Source: Urophycis tenuis
Lineage: Eukaryota > Chordata > Actinopteri > Gadiformes > Phycidae
NCBI GenBank assembly: GCA_036785325.1
Contig: JAXIVH010000103.1
Span: 351,001-415,000, forward strand
Reading direction: 5' to 3'
Length of the DNA stretch: 64,000 nt
Position numbers and translations under genes: made by a program. Positions 33,893 through 46,100 of this stretch are shown piece by piece. The notes below the pieces were generated by a model. It had not been told where the DNA came from. It searched no databases and saw only the letters and a list, made by a program, of their open reading frames with translations. Position 1 is the stretch's first letter. Every line of letters starts with the position of its first letter.

Positions 33893-34699
33893 ATCTTATA
33901 AGATAAGATAAGATAATCCTTTATTGATCCCCCTTACGAGAAATTCACAATGACCAGCAGTACAGGGGATAGATGAGTGCAAATAACCTGACTATAGTCA
34001 ATAACACTAAACAATAACAATAAATAGATCTACCTAGTAAGATTAATTTAAGTTAAATTAACTTAAATGGGAGCTCTTAGAGTCAGGTCGACCAAAACTT
34101 ACAACCTGTATGCATACATGGTAAACATCCTTGGTTGCTATTTGTAGTGCAAAATAGAGTGTGCAAATGTGCGGAGTGTGCAAGATGCAAGATGTGCAAA
34201 TGTATACAAGGTATTCCAGGTGCAACATATGAATAGACCTAAAATAACGACGGCTAGAAGACAGTCCAAGATGTGTGGTGTGGTTGTGTGTAGTGTAGTG
34301 TGGTGTTCAGTCCATTGTTCAGTCCATTGCCTGTTGGTGTTGGGGCTTCCTGGAGCCTGATGGCTGATTGGATGAAGGAGCCCCCAGGCGCTTTGAGGCA
34401 CGTGGGTGAGTGAGCCTGTGGCTGAACATGTTCCTGGGTTGCTTCAGTTTGGCATAGAGAGGATGAGAGGGGTTTTCCAGGATCGCCCGCAGCTTTCCCC
34501 TCGTCCACCTCACTGTCACCACCTCCACACAGTCCAGCTTCATCCCCACTGAAGAGCACGCCTTCCTCTCCGGCTTGTACAGCATACTGGCACCACCGCT
34601 CCCAATGCCTCCTCCCCAGCACACAGCAGCGAAGAAGGTGACACTGGCCACCGCAGACTGGTAGACCATCCGTAGCAGCCTAGTGCACACATTGAAAGA
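33893..34699 (-). mobile_element. 5'-truncated Rex/CR1-like LINE with intact 3' end
   Basis: The minus strand ends in the shared tail (TAAGATAAGATAAG on plus, 33,898-33,914). Upstream are C-terminal coding remnants (VCWGGGIGSGGAS, ILENPSHPLYAKL, PRASKRLG). Same orientation and family as the longer element that starts immediately after it. Confidence 0.8.
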
Positions 34700-34711
34700 T
34701 GACAGCGGTTA

Positions 34712-37700
34712 TCAATTAGATGAACAGACCTAAAAATAACAACGGCTAGAAAAAAAATCGGAGGTGTGTGGTGTGGTATACAAATCCATTATCTGGTGGT
34801 GTTGGCGTTTCCAAGACATTAGGAGCAGGTGGTTGAGGAATTGTAGAGCCTGATAGCTGATGGGATGAAAGAGCCCCCCAAGCGCTTTGAGGCACGTGGC
34901 TGAGTGAGCCTATGGCTGAACGTGCTCCTGAGTTGCCTCAGCTCGGCATAGAGAAGGTGAGAGGGGTTGTCCAGGATTGCCTCCAGCTTTCCCCTCATCC
35001 TCCTCTCTGTCACCGCCTCCACACAGTCCAGCTTCATCCCCACCACAGAGCTCGCCCTCCTCACCAGCTTGTTCAGCTTACTGGCACCACCGCTCCCGAT
35101 GCCTCCTCCCCAGCATACAACGGCGAAGAAGGTGACACTGGCTACCACCGACTGGTAGAACATCTGTAGCAGCCTAGTGCACACGTTGAAGGATCTGAGC
35201 CTCCTCAGGAAGAACAGCCTGCTCTGTCCCTTCCTGTAGAGGGCCTCGGTGTTGTCTGACCAGTCCAGTTTGTTGTTCAGGTGGACCCCAAGGAACTTGC
35301 AGGTATCCACCATCTCCACCTCATCCCCCTTTATGGAAACCGGTGATGGGGGACTCTTTCTGCGTCTGAAGTCCACCACCAGCTCCTTGGTTTTCCCTGT
35401 GTTGAGCTGAAGGTGGTTCCCGTCACACCATCCCACAAAGTTCTTCACCAGTTCCCTGTACTCCTCCTCCCCGTTGTCTGTGATGCATCCAACAATGGAG
35501 GAGTCATCAGAGAACTTCTGCAGGTGGCATGTTCGGGAGTTGTAGCAGAAATCTGAGGTGTAGAGGGTGAACAAGAATGGTGAAAGTACAGTTCCCTGGG
35601 GTGTGCCGGTGTTGCTTGTCAACATGTCTGACAAGCAGTGTCGCAGCCTGACATACTGCGGCCTGTCCATGAGATAGTCCGTAATCCATGCCACCATGTC
35701 AGGATCGACCTGCATCACCAGGAGCTTCTCAGCCAGCCGGCCTGGCTGGACGGTGTCAAAAGCACTAGAGAAGTCGAAGAACATGGTTCTCACCATGCTC
35801 TGTGGCCTCTCCAGGTGTGTGTAAGCTCTGTGAAGCAGGTAAATGATAGCATCCTCCACGCCGATGTGGGTCTGGTACGCAAACTGCAATGGGTCCAGGC
35901 AGTCACACACCATGGGCTTGAGGTAGTCCACAACCAACCTCTCAAAGGTCTTCATGACGTGTGACGTTAGAGCCACAGGTCTGAAGTCCCCTGGAGCGTT
36001 GGGGAGACCCTTCTTTGGCACAGGGACTACGCAGGAAGTCTTCCATAGAGTAGGCACCTTTTTCAGCCTCAGGGAGAGGCCGAAAAGGTGCGTGAACACT
36101 CCTGCCAGCTGCTCCGCACAGGTCTTGAGCACCCTCGGGCTGATGTCGTCGGGTCCTCTGGCCTTGCTAGGCCTGATCCTTGTGAGCTGCCGTCTCACGT
36201 GGCTGGTGATGATGGTTAGGGTTGGTGTTACCGGGGTCACAGGAGTAGTAGGGGGTGTGGCGAGGGGGTGACTGTCCTCTGGGCCGGACATTGGTCCTGC
36301 CTCCCTGTGAGTGTGGAACGGGAGAGAGAGAGAGGGTGGTGCTGGGAGAGGAGGTGCAAGAGCTGCCATGCCCGGGTATGGTGGTACCGCAGGGAGGTGA
36401 GTAGAGCAGGAGGGGGGAGGGGGTGTTGGTCTGGCCCCAGTTGGAGAGTCAAATCTGTTGAAAAACAGGTTTAACTCATCGGCCCATTCCTTTGTCCCCT
36501 CCTGTGATCCACTGGCAGTTTTCATGCCAGTGATGGTTCTCACCCCTGCCCACACCTCTCGGGAGTTGTTCAGCTGCAGCTTCCCCTCTATCCTGCTTTT
36601 GTAGCAGTCCTTAGCCCTACTCAGTTCCCTACTCAGCTCTCTTTGTATCTCCTTCTGTGTGTCCTCATTGCCTCCTGCCATGAAGGCTCTCCTCTTATGG
36701 TTCAACAGGACTTTGATGTCCCTGTTGATTCAGGATTTGCTGTTGGGGAAGCAGCGTACCTTCTTGGTAGGGACAACACTCTCCTGACAGAACTTTATAT
36801 AGTCTGTGACGCATTGAGTGAGACCCTCAATGTCGTCACCGTAGTCTTCCTGAAACATCCCCCAGTCTGTTGTCCTGTAGCACTCCCTAAGGGTCTCCTC
36901 AGCCTCCTCAGACCACTGCTGCACAGTCCTGGTGGTGATGGGCTGTCTCCTCACAAGAGGCTTGTATATAGGAGACAGTAGGATCAAGCAGTGGTCTGAT
37001 TTGCCCAGGGGGGGGAAGGGCTATTGCACTGTATGCCTCCTTAACATTGGCATACAGGAAGTCCAAGGTCTTATCTCCTCTGGTGCTGCAGGTTACATAC
37101 TGGGTGAAGTCAGTCAGTGTCTTAGATATATTCACATGGTTAAGTCTCCGTTTACTAAAATGAGAGCGTTGGGATGTCTAGTCTGCAGGTCTGCGACGGA
37201 GGAATGAATGACGTCACAAGCCCGCGCCGCCACGGCCGATGGTGGAGTGTAAACAATAACAACAATGGCTGCCGAAAACTCACGGGGCAGATAGTACGGT
37301 CTCAGTCCCACCGCTAACAGCTCGACATCAGGCTTGCTCGTGATTTCCTTCGTGGTAACATGTCCCGGGTTGCACCATTTGGAGTTAACAAAGACGGCAA
37401 GTCCGCCACCCGACTTCTTACCGCTCTGTTTGTTCCTGTCCGCCTGAACTAGCGTGAAGCCGGCTAGTTCCACTGAGCAGTCTGGTATGTTCCCGTTCAG
37501 CCATGTCTCCGTCAGGCACAACACACTGCATTCCTGGTACTCGCGCTGTCTGGTAATGAGGGCCGATAGTTCGTCCATCTTGTTGGGCAGTGAGCGAACA
37601 TTTCCCATGATAACCGAGGGAAGACGGGGCTTGTATCTCCACTTCCTCTCCATCTTCTTGTTCCTCACCATGGCTCCTGCTCTAGTCCCACGCCGCTTTA

Positions 37701-38012
37701 TCCTCAGCTCTTTTGGGATCCCCTAGGGCACACCACTGGTCGATCCCGGAGCTGAAGGAGCTCGTCCCGCGAGTAGGCGCCAGTCCATTGTTGTTGTTGT
37801 TTAGCGATCGTGGTGATCGCCCTGCACATACTAGTTATTGTTCAACCCGTTTAAGAGCCCTCATATAAGCCTAAACGTGCTAAACGTGCTAAAGTTCTAC
37901 AAGTACTATATAGATTAAAGTTTTTTTAAAAACTTTTAATCTAAGAAAAAAGGAAAGTAGATCGGGAGCTGCTGTATCGGGCTGCCACTCGCTGCGGCGC
38001 CGGAACCGGAAG
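34712..38012 (-). mobile_element. Nearly full-length Rex/CR1-like LINE lacking its 3' tail
   Basis: It reads from about 38,012 (5' side, CTTCCGGTTCCGGCGCC) down to 34,712, with endonuclease and reverse transcriptase coding remnants. Its last part resembles 34,229-34,265 of the adjacent truncated copy, where it is cut off. The clade assignment (CR1/Rex1-type) rests on motif memory. Confidence 0.8.
34819..37671 (-). pseudogene. LINE ORF2 (endonuclease-reverse transcriptase), degenerate
   Basis: The endonuclease part starts near 37,671 with MGNVRSLPNKMDEL, CLTETWLNG and VNGD. A one-base loss near 37,140 shifts the frame. A second shift falls in a poly-C tract near 37,010, and a TGG-to-TGA stop is at 36,730-36,732. 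The reverse transcriptase (36,705-34,819) is open, with PDDISPRVLK, FDFSSAFDTVQP, TPQGTVLSPFLFTLY and catalytic FSDD (35,503-35,514). It ends in PRASKRLGGSFIPSAIRLYN. Three lesions make it inactive. Confidence 0.88.
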
Positions 38013-38077
38013 ATGTGTGTGTGTGTGTGTGTGTGTGTTCAGGTTGAACCAGTTAGTTAATGATTGATTATTGTAAA

Positions 38078-38195
38078 GGGTAAAGGGGCATTTAGCAGAC
38101 GCTTTTGTCCAAAGTGACTTATAATTAGTACAGGGGGATCGAACCGCCGACCCCCTCTATCCACCAGCTCTATCCACTGAGCTACTGCCGCCCTA
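38078..38195 (-). mobile_element. tRNA-derived SINE, minus strand
   Basis: The reverse complement has AGCTCAGTGGATAGAG (A-box), GGTTCGATCCCC (B-box) and the ending CAAAAGCGTCTGCTAAATG common in fish SINEs. Confidence 0.75.
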
Positions 38196-38320
38196 TTGTA
38201 ATGCCAGTCATGATTCAGGTCCAGGTCTGTGTCCTGATTTGATCCCTGGTGTTTCTGACAGCGTGGCCACACTTTAAATGATGTTTGTTTGCCGTGTTGT
38301 TTTGGGCGTTGTTCTCTTTC
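38193..38320 (+). repeat. Local direct duplication, unit 1 (NLR upstream region)
   Basis: TTGTAATGCCAG through GTTGTTTTGG recurs at 39,375-39,500 with few changes (shared CAGGTCCAGGTCTGTG and GCGTGGCCACACTTT). It flanks the candidate first exon of the NLR gene, so the promoter area may have been partly duplicated. Confidence 0.8.
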
Positions 38321-38495
38321 CTGGCTCCAGTAAAAGTGTGTCCTCAGCTTTTCCTCCGGTGGTATTCTGATACCTGGGGAGTCAGGTGACTTCACCGCAG
38401 ACGGTACCAAAGTCTGGCCGTACTTTACAGCCTTGAAGTGACACATTAACTCCACCGCCCGCCCCTCGGCACCGACGTCATCACTGGGACCTGCT

Positions 38496-38503
38496 GATTT
38501 ATA
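38496..38503 (+). promoter_or_regulatory. Possible TATA-like element of the NLR gene
   Basis: GATTTATAG lies about 30 bp before the start of a plausible untranslated first exon. This is weak evidence: only the motif and its position support it. Confidence 0.25.
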
Positions 38504-38527
38504 GCTTCAGTTCAAGCTCAGTCTTTT

Positions 38528-38717
38528 TGCTCTCCACGCCTTTTGAACTGTTTGACGGTTCTGTCTGGGTGCTAAAACACTGACTGTGTCTTTTTGTTTT
38601 GGGCGGGCAACACTGAAAGCTGTTCCTTCCACGGATCTTCCTTTCCTGGGCGTGTGGGGCTGTGATGTTCTCTACACTGCTGGGGTCAGCCAGCGTCTTC
38701 ATCACAGAGAAGTGAAG
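38528..38717 (+). other. Candidate 5' untranslated first exon of the NLR gene
   Basis: It ends AGAGAAGTGAAG with a GTACAG donor at 38,718. The coding start exon has its own acceptor (CCAG at 40,021-40,024), so an upstream non-coding exon is required; this is the best candidate seen. Start not determined. Confidence 0.35.
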
Positions 38718-39136
38718 GTACAGTTTGCTTCAAGTCATGTTTTCCTTTAGATGATCAGTCATATGTTCTACATGAAGCTGGTTCTACTTGAAGGTTGAGT
38801 TTTCCAAGTTCTGGCTGTAAAAAGAGAATGTTGATCTTACTGAGAGAACCTGTTTCTACAAAGGAACACAGGGTCAAAACATCAGTCACTGGTTCCAATG
38901 TGTTGAGGGTGCTTTTAGATGGAACTTCTGGTCCAGGAACCAGACAGAACTCACCTTGTGTTCCAGTGGAGAACCATTTGGGTTCAGACATTCAGTGTTT
39001 TTAATTAGATTTAGATATTTTAATTGTATTGAAAGGATTAGTTTTACCCCTCTCATTGACTGTAGGAGTCTGTACTGTAATGAGGTCAGTTTGGTTGTGT
39101 TGTGGAGTTTTATTGTGGAGGTTCAGTCTGTAGTGT

Positions 39137-39138
<2 letters not shown>

Positions 39139-39222
<84 letters not shown>
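39139..39222. repeat. (GA)n microsatellite
   Basis: An uninterrupted AG run of about 84 bp. Confidence 0.96.
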
Positions 39223-39224
<2 letters not shown>

Positions 39225-39374
39225 TACATACAGGTTCACCAGAAATCTCTTGAGTTAGTTAATGATTGATTATTTTAATCATTACCACACACAGACACAC
39301 CAATGTGTGTCTGTGTGTGTGTGTGTGTGTGTACAGGTTCACCATAAATCTCCTGAGTTAGTTAATGATTGATT

Positions 39375-39500
39375 ATTGTAATGCCAGCCCTGACTCAGGT
39401 CCAGGTCTGTGTCCTGATTTGATCCCTGGTGTTTCTCACAGCGTGGCCACACTTTGGAGATGACTCCACTGTGTTTGTTTACTGTGTTGTTTTGGTCATC
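39375..39500 (+). repeat. Local direct duplication, unit 2
   Basis: Second copy of 38,193-38,320, preceded like the first by GTTAGTTAATGATTGATTATT. Confidence 0.8.
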
Positions 39501-39780
39501 GTTCTCTTTTCTGTCCCCCCAATCTGAAAAGCCTGGAGGAGGTTCAGTCTGTACTGTAGTGAGGTTGGTGTAGTTGTGTTGTGGACTTTTATTTGTGACA
39601 ATTGTTACCTATTGATGGTTTATGACCAACTATAACAGTTTTGTACACTGATCTGTGGACTCTGTGGACTCTTGATAACTCTTGCTTCTAGTGACGATGT
39701 GATCTACCGGAAGAGATAGTTCAGTGTTTCCTGTAAATGCTGAAGTTCAACAGGGAAATAAAGAATAGTCCTTATAAGGA

Positions 39781-39968
39781 TATGTATGAGACGTAGTCAT
39801 AGATAGTGATAGAGTGTGTATGTATGAGACGTAGACATAGATAGTGATAGAGTGTGTATGTATGAGATGTAGATATAGATAGTGATAGTGTGTATGTATG
39901 AGATGTAGACATAGATAGTGATAGTGTGTATGTATGAGATGTAGACATAGATAGTGATAGAGTGTATA
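39781..39968. repeat. Minisatellite of about 38 bp, 5 units
   Basis: Direct units around GTATGAGACGTAGACATAG and ATAGTGATAGAGTGT. Located in the intron just before the NLR start exon. Confidence 0.9.
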
Positions 39969-40038
39969 TGCATATTTCATTTTCCAAATCCACAGAAACA
40001 ACATGTAGTTGTGTTTGTGTCCAGGTCTTTAGGCCACT

Positions 40039-40121
40039 ATGGATGAGGAGATAGAGGAGGGGGGTCCTACCTCTAAAACCACTCTGTCTGGGGAACATGG
40101 CCACCAGAACAAAGCTCAGAG
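40039..40121 (+). CDS. NLR exon 1: start exon
   Basis: The acceptor CCAG at 40,021-40,024 precedes a short leader and ATG at 40,039. It encodes MDEEIEEGGPTSKTTLSG then EHGHQNKAQ and ends in phase 2 at GTAAGA. Acidic, low-complexity start typical of this receptor family. The first ATG in the exon is used. Confidence 0.8.
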
Positions 40122-43100
40122 GTAAGAAGAAGATCTCCCACTGGCTGTGACAGGAATATTTATCAGAGAGTGTCTGTGAAGGACCAGATTGAGGCATGGA
40201 TGAGAGTTTCTTCAGCGGTGAATGTTCAGGAGTTTCAAAGGAAGGAGAGGTTTTATAGGTGGGGAAAAAACGTTTTTAATGATGTGGTTGACATGTGTGT
40301 GAATCAGTGGGGTGGTGCAGGTGAGGGAGGTCCTGGGTGGTGCGGGTGAGGGAGGTCCTGGGTGGTGCAGGTGAGGGAGGTCCTGGGTGGTGCAGGTGAG
40401 GGAGGTCCTGGGTGGTGCAGGTGAGGGAGGTCCTGGGTGGTGCAGGTGAGGGAGGTCCTGGGTGGTGCAGGTGAGGGAGGTCCTGGGTGGTACAGGTGAG
40501 GGAGATCCAGGGTGGTGCAGGTGAGGGCGGTCCTGGGTGGTGCAGGTGACGGAGATCCTGGGTGGTGCAGGTGAGGGAGGTCCTGGGTGGTGCAGGTGAG
40601 GGAGGTCCTGGGTGGTGCAGGTGAGGGAGGTCCTGGGTGGTGCAGGTGAGGGAGGTCCTGGGTGGTGCAGGTGAGGGAGGTCCTGGGTGGTGCAGGTGAG
40701 GGAGGTCCTGGGTGGTGCGGGTGAGGTTGTTGGGGTCGATGATGATCATTACAGATTCACTGCGGTTGAGTTAGAAAAAGTCATTTATCATCCAGGGTTG
40801 AATGTGAGTAAGGCCGGTGCTGAGGGTGGACTGAGAGGGGGCAGTGAAGAGGAGGATCTCTCACTGTCTGTGACTGTTGTCCATCTCAGGGCTCAGCAGT
40901 GATACATCATGACAACATCATTACTCTGAGTAAAAGCTGTGTGTGTGTTGTGTTGAAGGCCAGAGCAGCAGGAGAGAGCAGACTCCCCTGGACCCAGCTG
41001 TGTCTCCATGAAGAGTGAACACTCTATGGGTCTACCTGTTGAATTTAAAGATGGAAATCAGTCTATTGAGAAGAGGTAAGGATTCATCAGAGTTTATAAA
41101 AAAATAAAATCAATGAAACATCCATAAATCCTGGCTCTTGTTTTTATAGAAGAGTCCAGCAGGAGAGAGCAGACTCCCCTGGACCCAGCTGTGTCTCCAT
41201 GAAGAGTGACCACTCTATGGGTCGATTTATTGACTTTAAAGATGGAAATCAGCCGAATGAGAAGAGGTAAGGATTCATCAGACATAATAAAAATATAGCT
41301 TTTACCAAACATCCATGTTGTTTTAGTGGAGAAAACTTTTAGTGAAGTGGTTGACATGTGTGTTAATGACAGGGATGGTGCAGGTGAGGGAGTTGAGGTC
41401 GATGATGATCATCTCAGATTCACTGTGGTTGAGTGAGAGAAAGTCATTTATCATCCAGGATGAATGTGAGTAAGGCCGGTGCTGAGGGTGGACTGAGAGG
41501 GGGCAGTGATGGTCTCGGGGGAGAGGTAGAGTTGGGTGTGGTTGGTGTCACGGTGGAACCGGAGGCAATGGCAGCGGAGAATGTGGCCAACACACTGTCG
41601 CCCTACAGCAGTATGTTGTTGGTTCCTTTGAGGAGGGCTGTCTCTGTGATGCTTGATGGAAATGGTTCATGGATGTTATTGGAGTCCAGGGGCCTTGCGT
41701 GGATTTCCTACTTAAACTTGGCATACACCAAAACCCATAAGCTGTCGTATGCACAAATACATTCAGATGGATCAAAGTGTGAGTAGACATGGATCCAAGC
41801 ACATTTCTTTTGTAAATCGAGTATCTACGTGGAAATGAGCGCACATGCAGAGGTGGCAAAGTCCTCCCTGTCCATGCCCCCATTTACATATGCAAATCAA
41901 TTTAAATGTTATACACCGCAAAACGATTGACTACTATCACATTGTTGCCGTGTTCTGTAAGACTGACTCTCGAATCTGACTACTTTTAACTCACTTTATT
42001 GAATGACTTATCTGTTCAATAAGCTGCAGAGCAAAGGAGGGAATGAGTACTAAAATACGCATAGAGATACACCCAGCTTCACTTCCTCGATGCTCTGCCT
42101 AGAGTGTTTTGCCTTTATTATGTCTGTTCTGGGTCTTTATTCGTACAGAGGAATGTGCTTTACAGATATGAAGCGGTACTCCCCATTGCACATGGCCTTG
42201 GGGGCCCATCTGTTTTAATTGTTTGTGTACGAGTCTTATGCTCAAGTTATGCTTCAGCTTTAACAAAACGCTATGGGGCTCACGGACCCATTATGTCCTT
42301 GCGGACCCCCCTTGTGTCCACCACAAGTGCCTGACATGCGTCGAGGCGACGCAACGCCAATGCAGCGGCATTGGCTGTGGTTGGTCAGCGATACGATATA
42401 CGTCACAAGAGTCTCGGTCAGTCTTCACAAAAAACAAACGCCCTCTGGCATTGAATTGCATTTCGACACCCCACCCAGAACCATCACGGTCTCATGACTG
42501 CGTCCAAGCAACTGCGCGGCCATTGTGTGATCACTATGCAGAACCATAACCAAGGCTTTAGTCAGTGGGCTACAGTATATGTCTGCTGAACAGCCGTGTT
42601 ATTCTGTGGGATCACATGTTTAATCTTTTACTGTCATGGCACATTAATCACTACATTCTTAACCTAGCACAATTTATTGCATACAGTAGCTTGTCATGAT
42701 TGGTACATTCTTTTTTTTTTTTAAACATACTTCATTGTCTTGTCTTTATATACTCAAATGAACACAAAATCATAAATAAAATGTGAATAAAATATACCTC
42801 AAATTATTGAATTCAACGTAACTGTTGCCAACAATGATAATTAATAGTTATAATTAGAACATATAATTCCATGTGAGGATTTACTTGTGCATAGAATGCC
42901 TGTAATCAATGAGATAATTCAAGATGAGGTGGGGATCGAACCACCAACCCTCCCGTTGTTGAATAGTGTTGTGTCGGTCATGAACAATTCATTAAATATG
43001 AACTAATCTTTTACATGACTGGGGAGTAACGAGTCGTCTCAGTAAGTGATTCGTTCAGTGAGTGATTCATTTTCATGCAGTATCTTCCCTCTCCACATGA

Positions 43101-46100
43101 CAACAGTTTGTTCACCGGATCGTTCATACGGGTCGGTCTCTCGTTCATTAGTCACGTGACAGGCAGCTCAGGCTGAACGATTCGTTCTCGTTCATCGAGT
43201 CATTCATTTGTCACGTGTCAGGCAGCTCAGGCTGAACGGTTCGTTCTCGTTCATCGAGTTGTTCATTTGTCACGTGACAGGCAGCTCAGGCTGAATGGTT
43301 CGTTCTCATTCATTCATTCGGATCGGTCACTCGTTCATTTGTCACGTGACAGGCTGGCTGAAAGGGTCGTTCTCGTTCATTCATTCGGATAGGTCTCTCG
43401 TTCATTTGTCACGTGACAGCTACCCAGTCACTGTCGTGTCGTGCTTTCAAACAACAGTGGCAGGGAGGTTACAGAACACAAGTCACTTAATTGTGGTGTC
43501 TATTTGCTTTCCTAGGTTTTCAATTGCTTGTCATTTTGTGTAAACTTTGTCAGCTGTAAACCATGTTACCTTCATTGTTAAGTGTTTGAGAACCGCAGTC
43601 TTTTTTACAAGGCTCACAAAAGGGCTAAAGCGCCACCTGCTGTGGAAATGAACGGAATGAACGAAATGACTGAATGAATGAAAAGAATCGTTCAATTTAC
43701 TGTCCGAGAGTAAAAGATCCGATTCAGTAAAAAGACTCGGCTATGCCGCCCAGTTGACAGATGGAAAGGAATTAGTGGAGTAAAACGGAACAATGGAAAT
43801 TTAGGCTCAATGTTATCTCTGTTTTTTTTGGATTTTAATCACAAATATCTCACTATAAAGTTTGCGAGGTCCTCTAACAAGGCTAGCGCTGCCATTGTTG
43901 ATACCATTTTCTTCATCACATTGCACATGCTTTTATGTCCAACGATATAATTGCATACACGTGGGTGTGTTAATTGTTCATAAATGTGTCTCTGACGTGC
44001 ACATCTCTGATGACTAATTGTTTTTGACAGAAACAGTTTGCATACATCACCTCTAAGTGTCGCCAAAGGAACAATAGCTGTAGAAACGTGCGTACGCCAG
44101 CCATGAAGTTGGCGTGGGCACCCCACATTTCCACGGCCATTTCCCATTTTATACGTCTGAACATGACCGTGGAAAAGGACCTACGCCACTTTTTTGTGCA
44201 TCCACAACCTTTGTACATGAGGCTCCAGGTGGTTCTGATTTGAGTGGCTGCTGCTCCTTCCAGGATTGTTGACCAGGAAGGGGGGATTTGAGATGGGTCA
44301 GTAGTTGTCAGGGTGTTGGGAGTCCAGACTGCGGTCCAGGGCATGGGTGGAGGACTTCATGCTTGTTTTCATGGAGGACAGTTCAGCAGTGGGGATTTCT
44401 GTGAATGAGGTGGATGTGTGGCTTGTGTGTTCTAGTTCTGGCATTTGGATTCTGAGTGTCGAATGAATATTGGTCATAGATTTGTAGATTGGTTAAAACT
44501 ATCATAGGTGTGTGTGTGTGTTCCACAGACAACAACAGGAGAGGTCAAAGGTTACCAGTGCTAAGTCTGTACAGCAGTATCAAACAGAGCTTATCAAGGT
44601 GGGTAAATGTCAAACTGGACATTTGACTTTAGCTCTACATGAACATTAAATAGCATCTCTGGTGGTGCTAATAGTCTCCAGGCTTCCCTCTTCAGACCAG
44701 CGGAATGTGAATGTAGGACAGATGCTTCCGATGTCCTTAGTTAGTTCAGTGTAAAGTTCTCCTTGATGTTTGTTCTGTTCCAGAGGGCTGAGGAGAACGC
44801 ACACACTTTTCTAGACAAGGAGCTGAAGAAGCTCTGGAGGGTTCTCTTCCCACATGACCCACAATGCTCAGAGAGTCAGACGGAGGAGGAGGAGCTGAAT
44901 GGTAAGAAAGAGGAGCAGAGGAGGCGCGCCATAGAGGGAGTGGTGGACATCACAAAGCTCTGTCTGATTGAGATGAACCAGGAGGAACTGGCCGACAAAC
45001 TGTGGGGCGGTAAGAGAATCTTATTTTGAAGGGCAGAAATTACTTATCTTTAAAACAAAGGAGAAATACTTACCACCACATCATTGCTGTTCAAATCATC
45101 AGTTTAATTGGTTTGATCCAAATAGGTAGGTTTATTGTGGGGCAATCATATACTACTGCTACTAATACTACGACTACTAACAATAATAAAAATAATAAAG
45201 ATAGTGCAAATCAACGTCAAAGATCCCAGAAAGAAGAATAATAAACGGACCAATTACAATAGGGACCTTCGTCCTGTTTCACAGGCTCGGTCCCTAATAA
45301 TAATAATAACTAATAATAATAATTAGAGGTGTTCCTAGTATGCGACATGAAGGTGACGCCTAAAATATATAATTTTTCACCAGGCCTGAAAACTTTGCCA
45401 AAAAAAATTGAGTTTTCGTACATGTTCAGATAGTGCAAATCAACGTCAAAGATCCCTGAAATAACGAAGAAAAACAAGGGTTAATGCCCCACGGGACATT
45501 GTGCGGGACCTCGCCGTAAAGCGACTCGTTGGCACGTGGATGGTGTCCTGACAGGTTGGCGTTTGCACATGGATGGTGCCGTGACAGGTTGTGTTCACGT
45601 GGATGGCGTCCTGACAGGTTGGCGTTTGCACATGGATGGTGTCGTGACAGGTTGTGTTCACGTGGATGGTGTCCTGACAGGTCGGCGTTTGCACTTGGAT
45701 GGTGTCATGACAGGTTGTCGTTCACGTGGATGGTGTCCTAACAGGTTGGCATTCACGTGGAAGGTGTCGTGACAGGTTGCCGTTTGCACATGGATGGCGT
45801 CGTGACAGGTTGTCGTTTGTGGCGCAACGCACTGTGCGGTATGGCCGAATTTGACGGCACGCCCTGGCCACGCCCTTCGTGGTAGAGTCGCAAATAGCAC
45901 AAGTTTGGTTAAGAACCATGGTTTAGCTGCACTGACCAATGTTGAAGCAGAACGGATAAATCCCTTGGGCGGAGTTCGTTCTCAAACATGGGTATAAAAA
46001 ACAACCAAATTGAATATGGCCGACATTGACGGCATGCCATGACCACGCCCTTTGAGGTAGGGTCGCAGATAGCGCAACTTTTGGTAAGAACCATCTTCTG

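Noticed and set aside
40276..40749. Pro/Ser/Thr-rich minus-strand frame
   Set aside because: 25-bp minisatellite by-product in NLR intron 1; opposite strand to the gene.
42104..42549. Overlapping short plus-strand frames with a Cys-rich stretch
   Set aside because: No recognisable family, no splice context, and they lie inside the PIF-like element; kept only as unassigned sequence.
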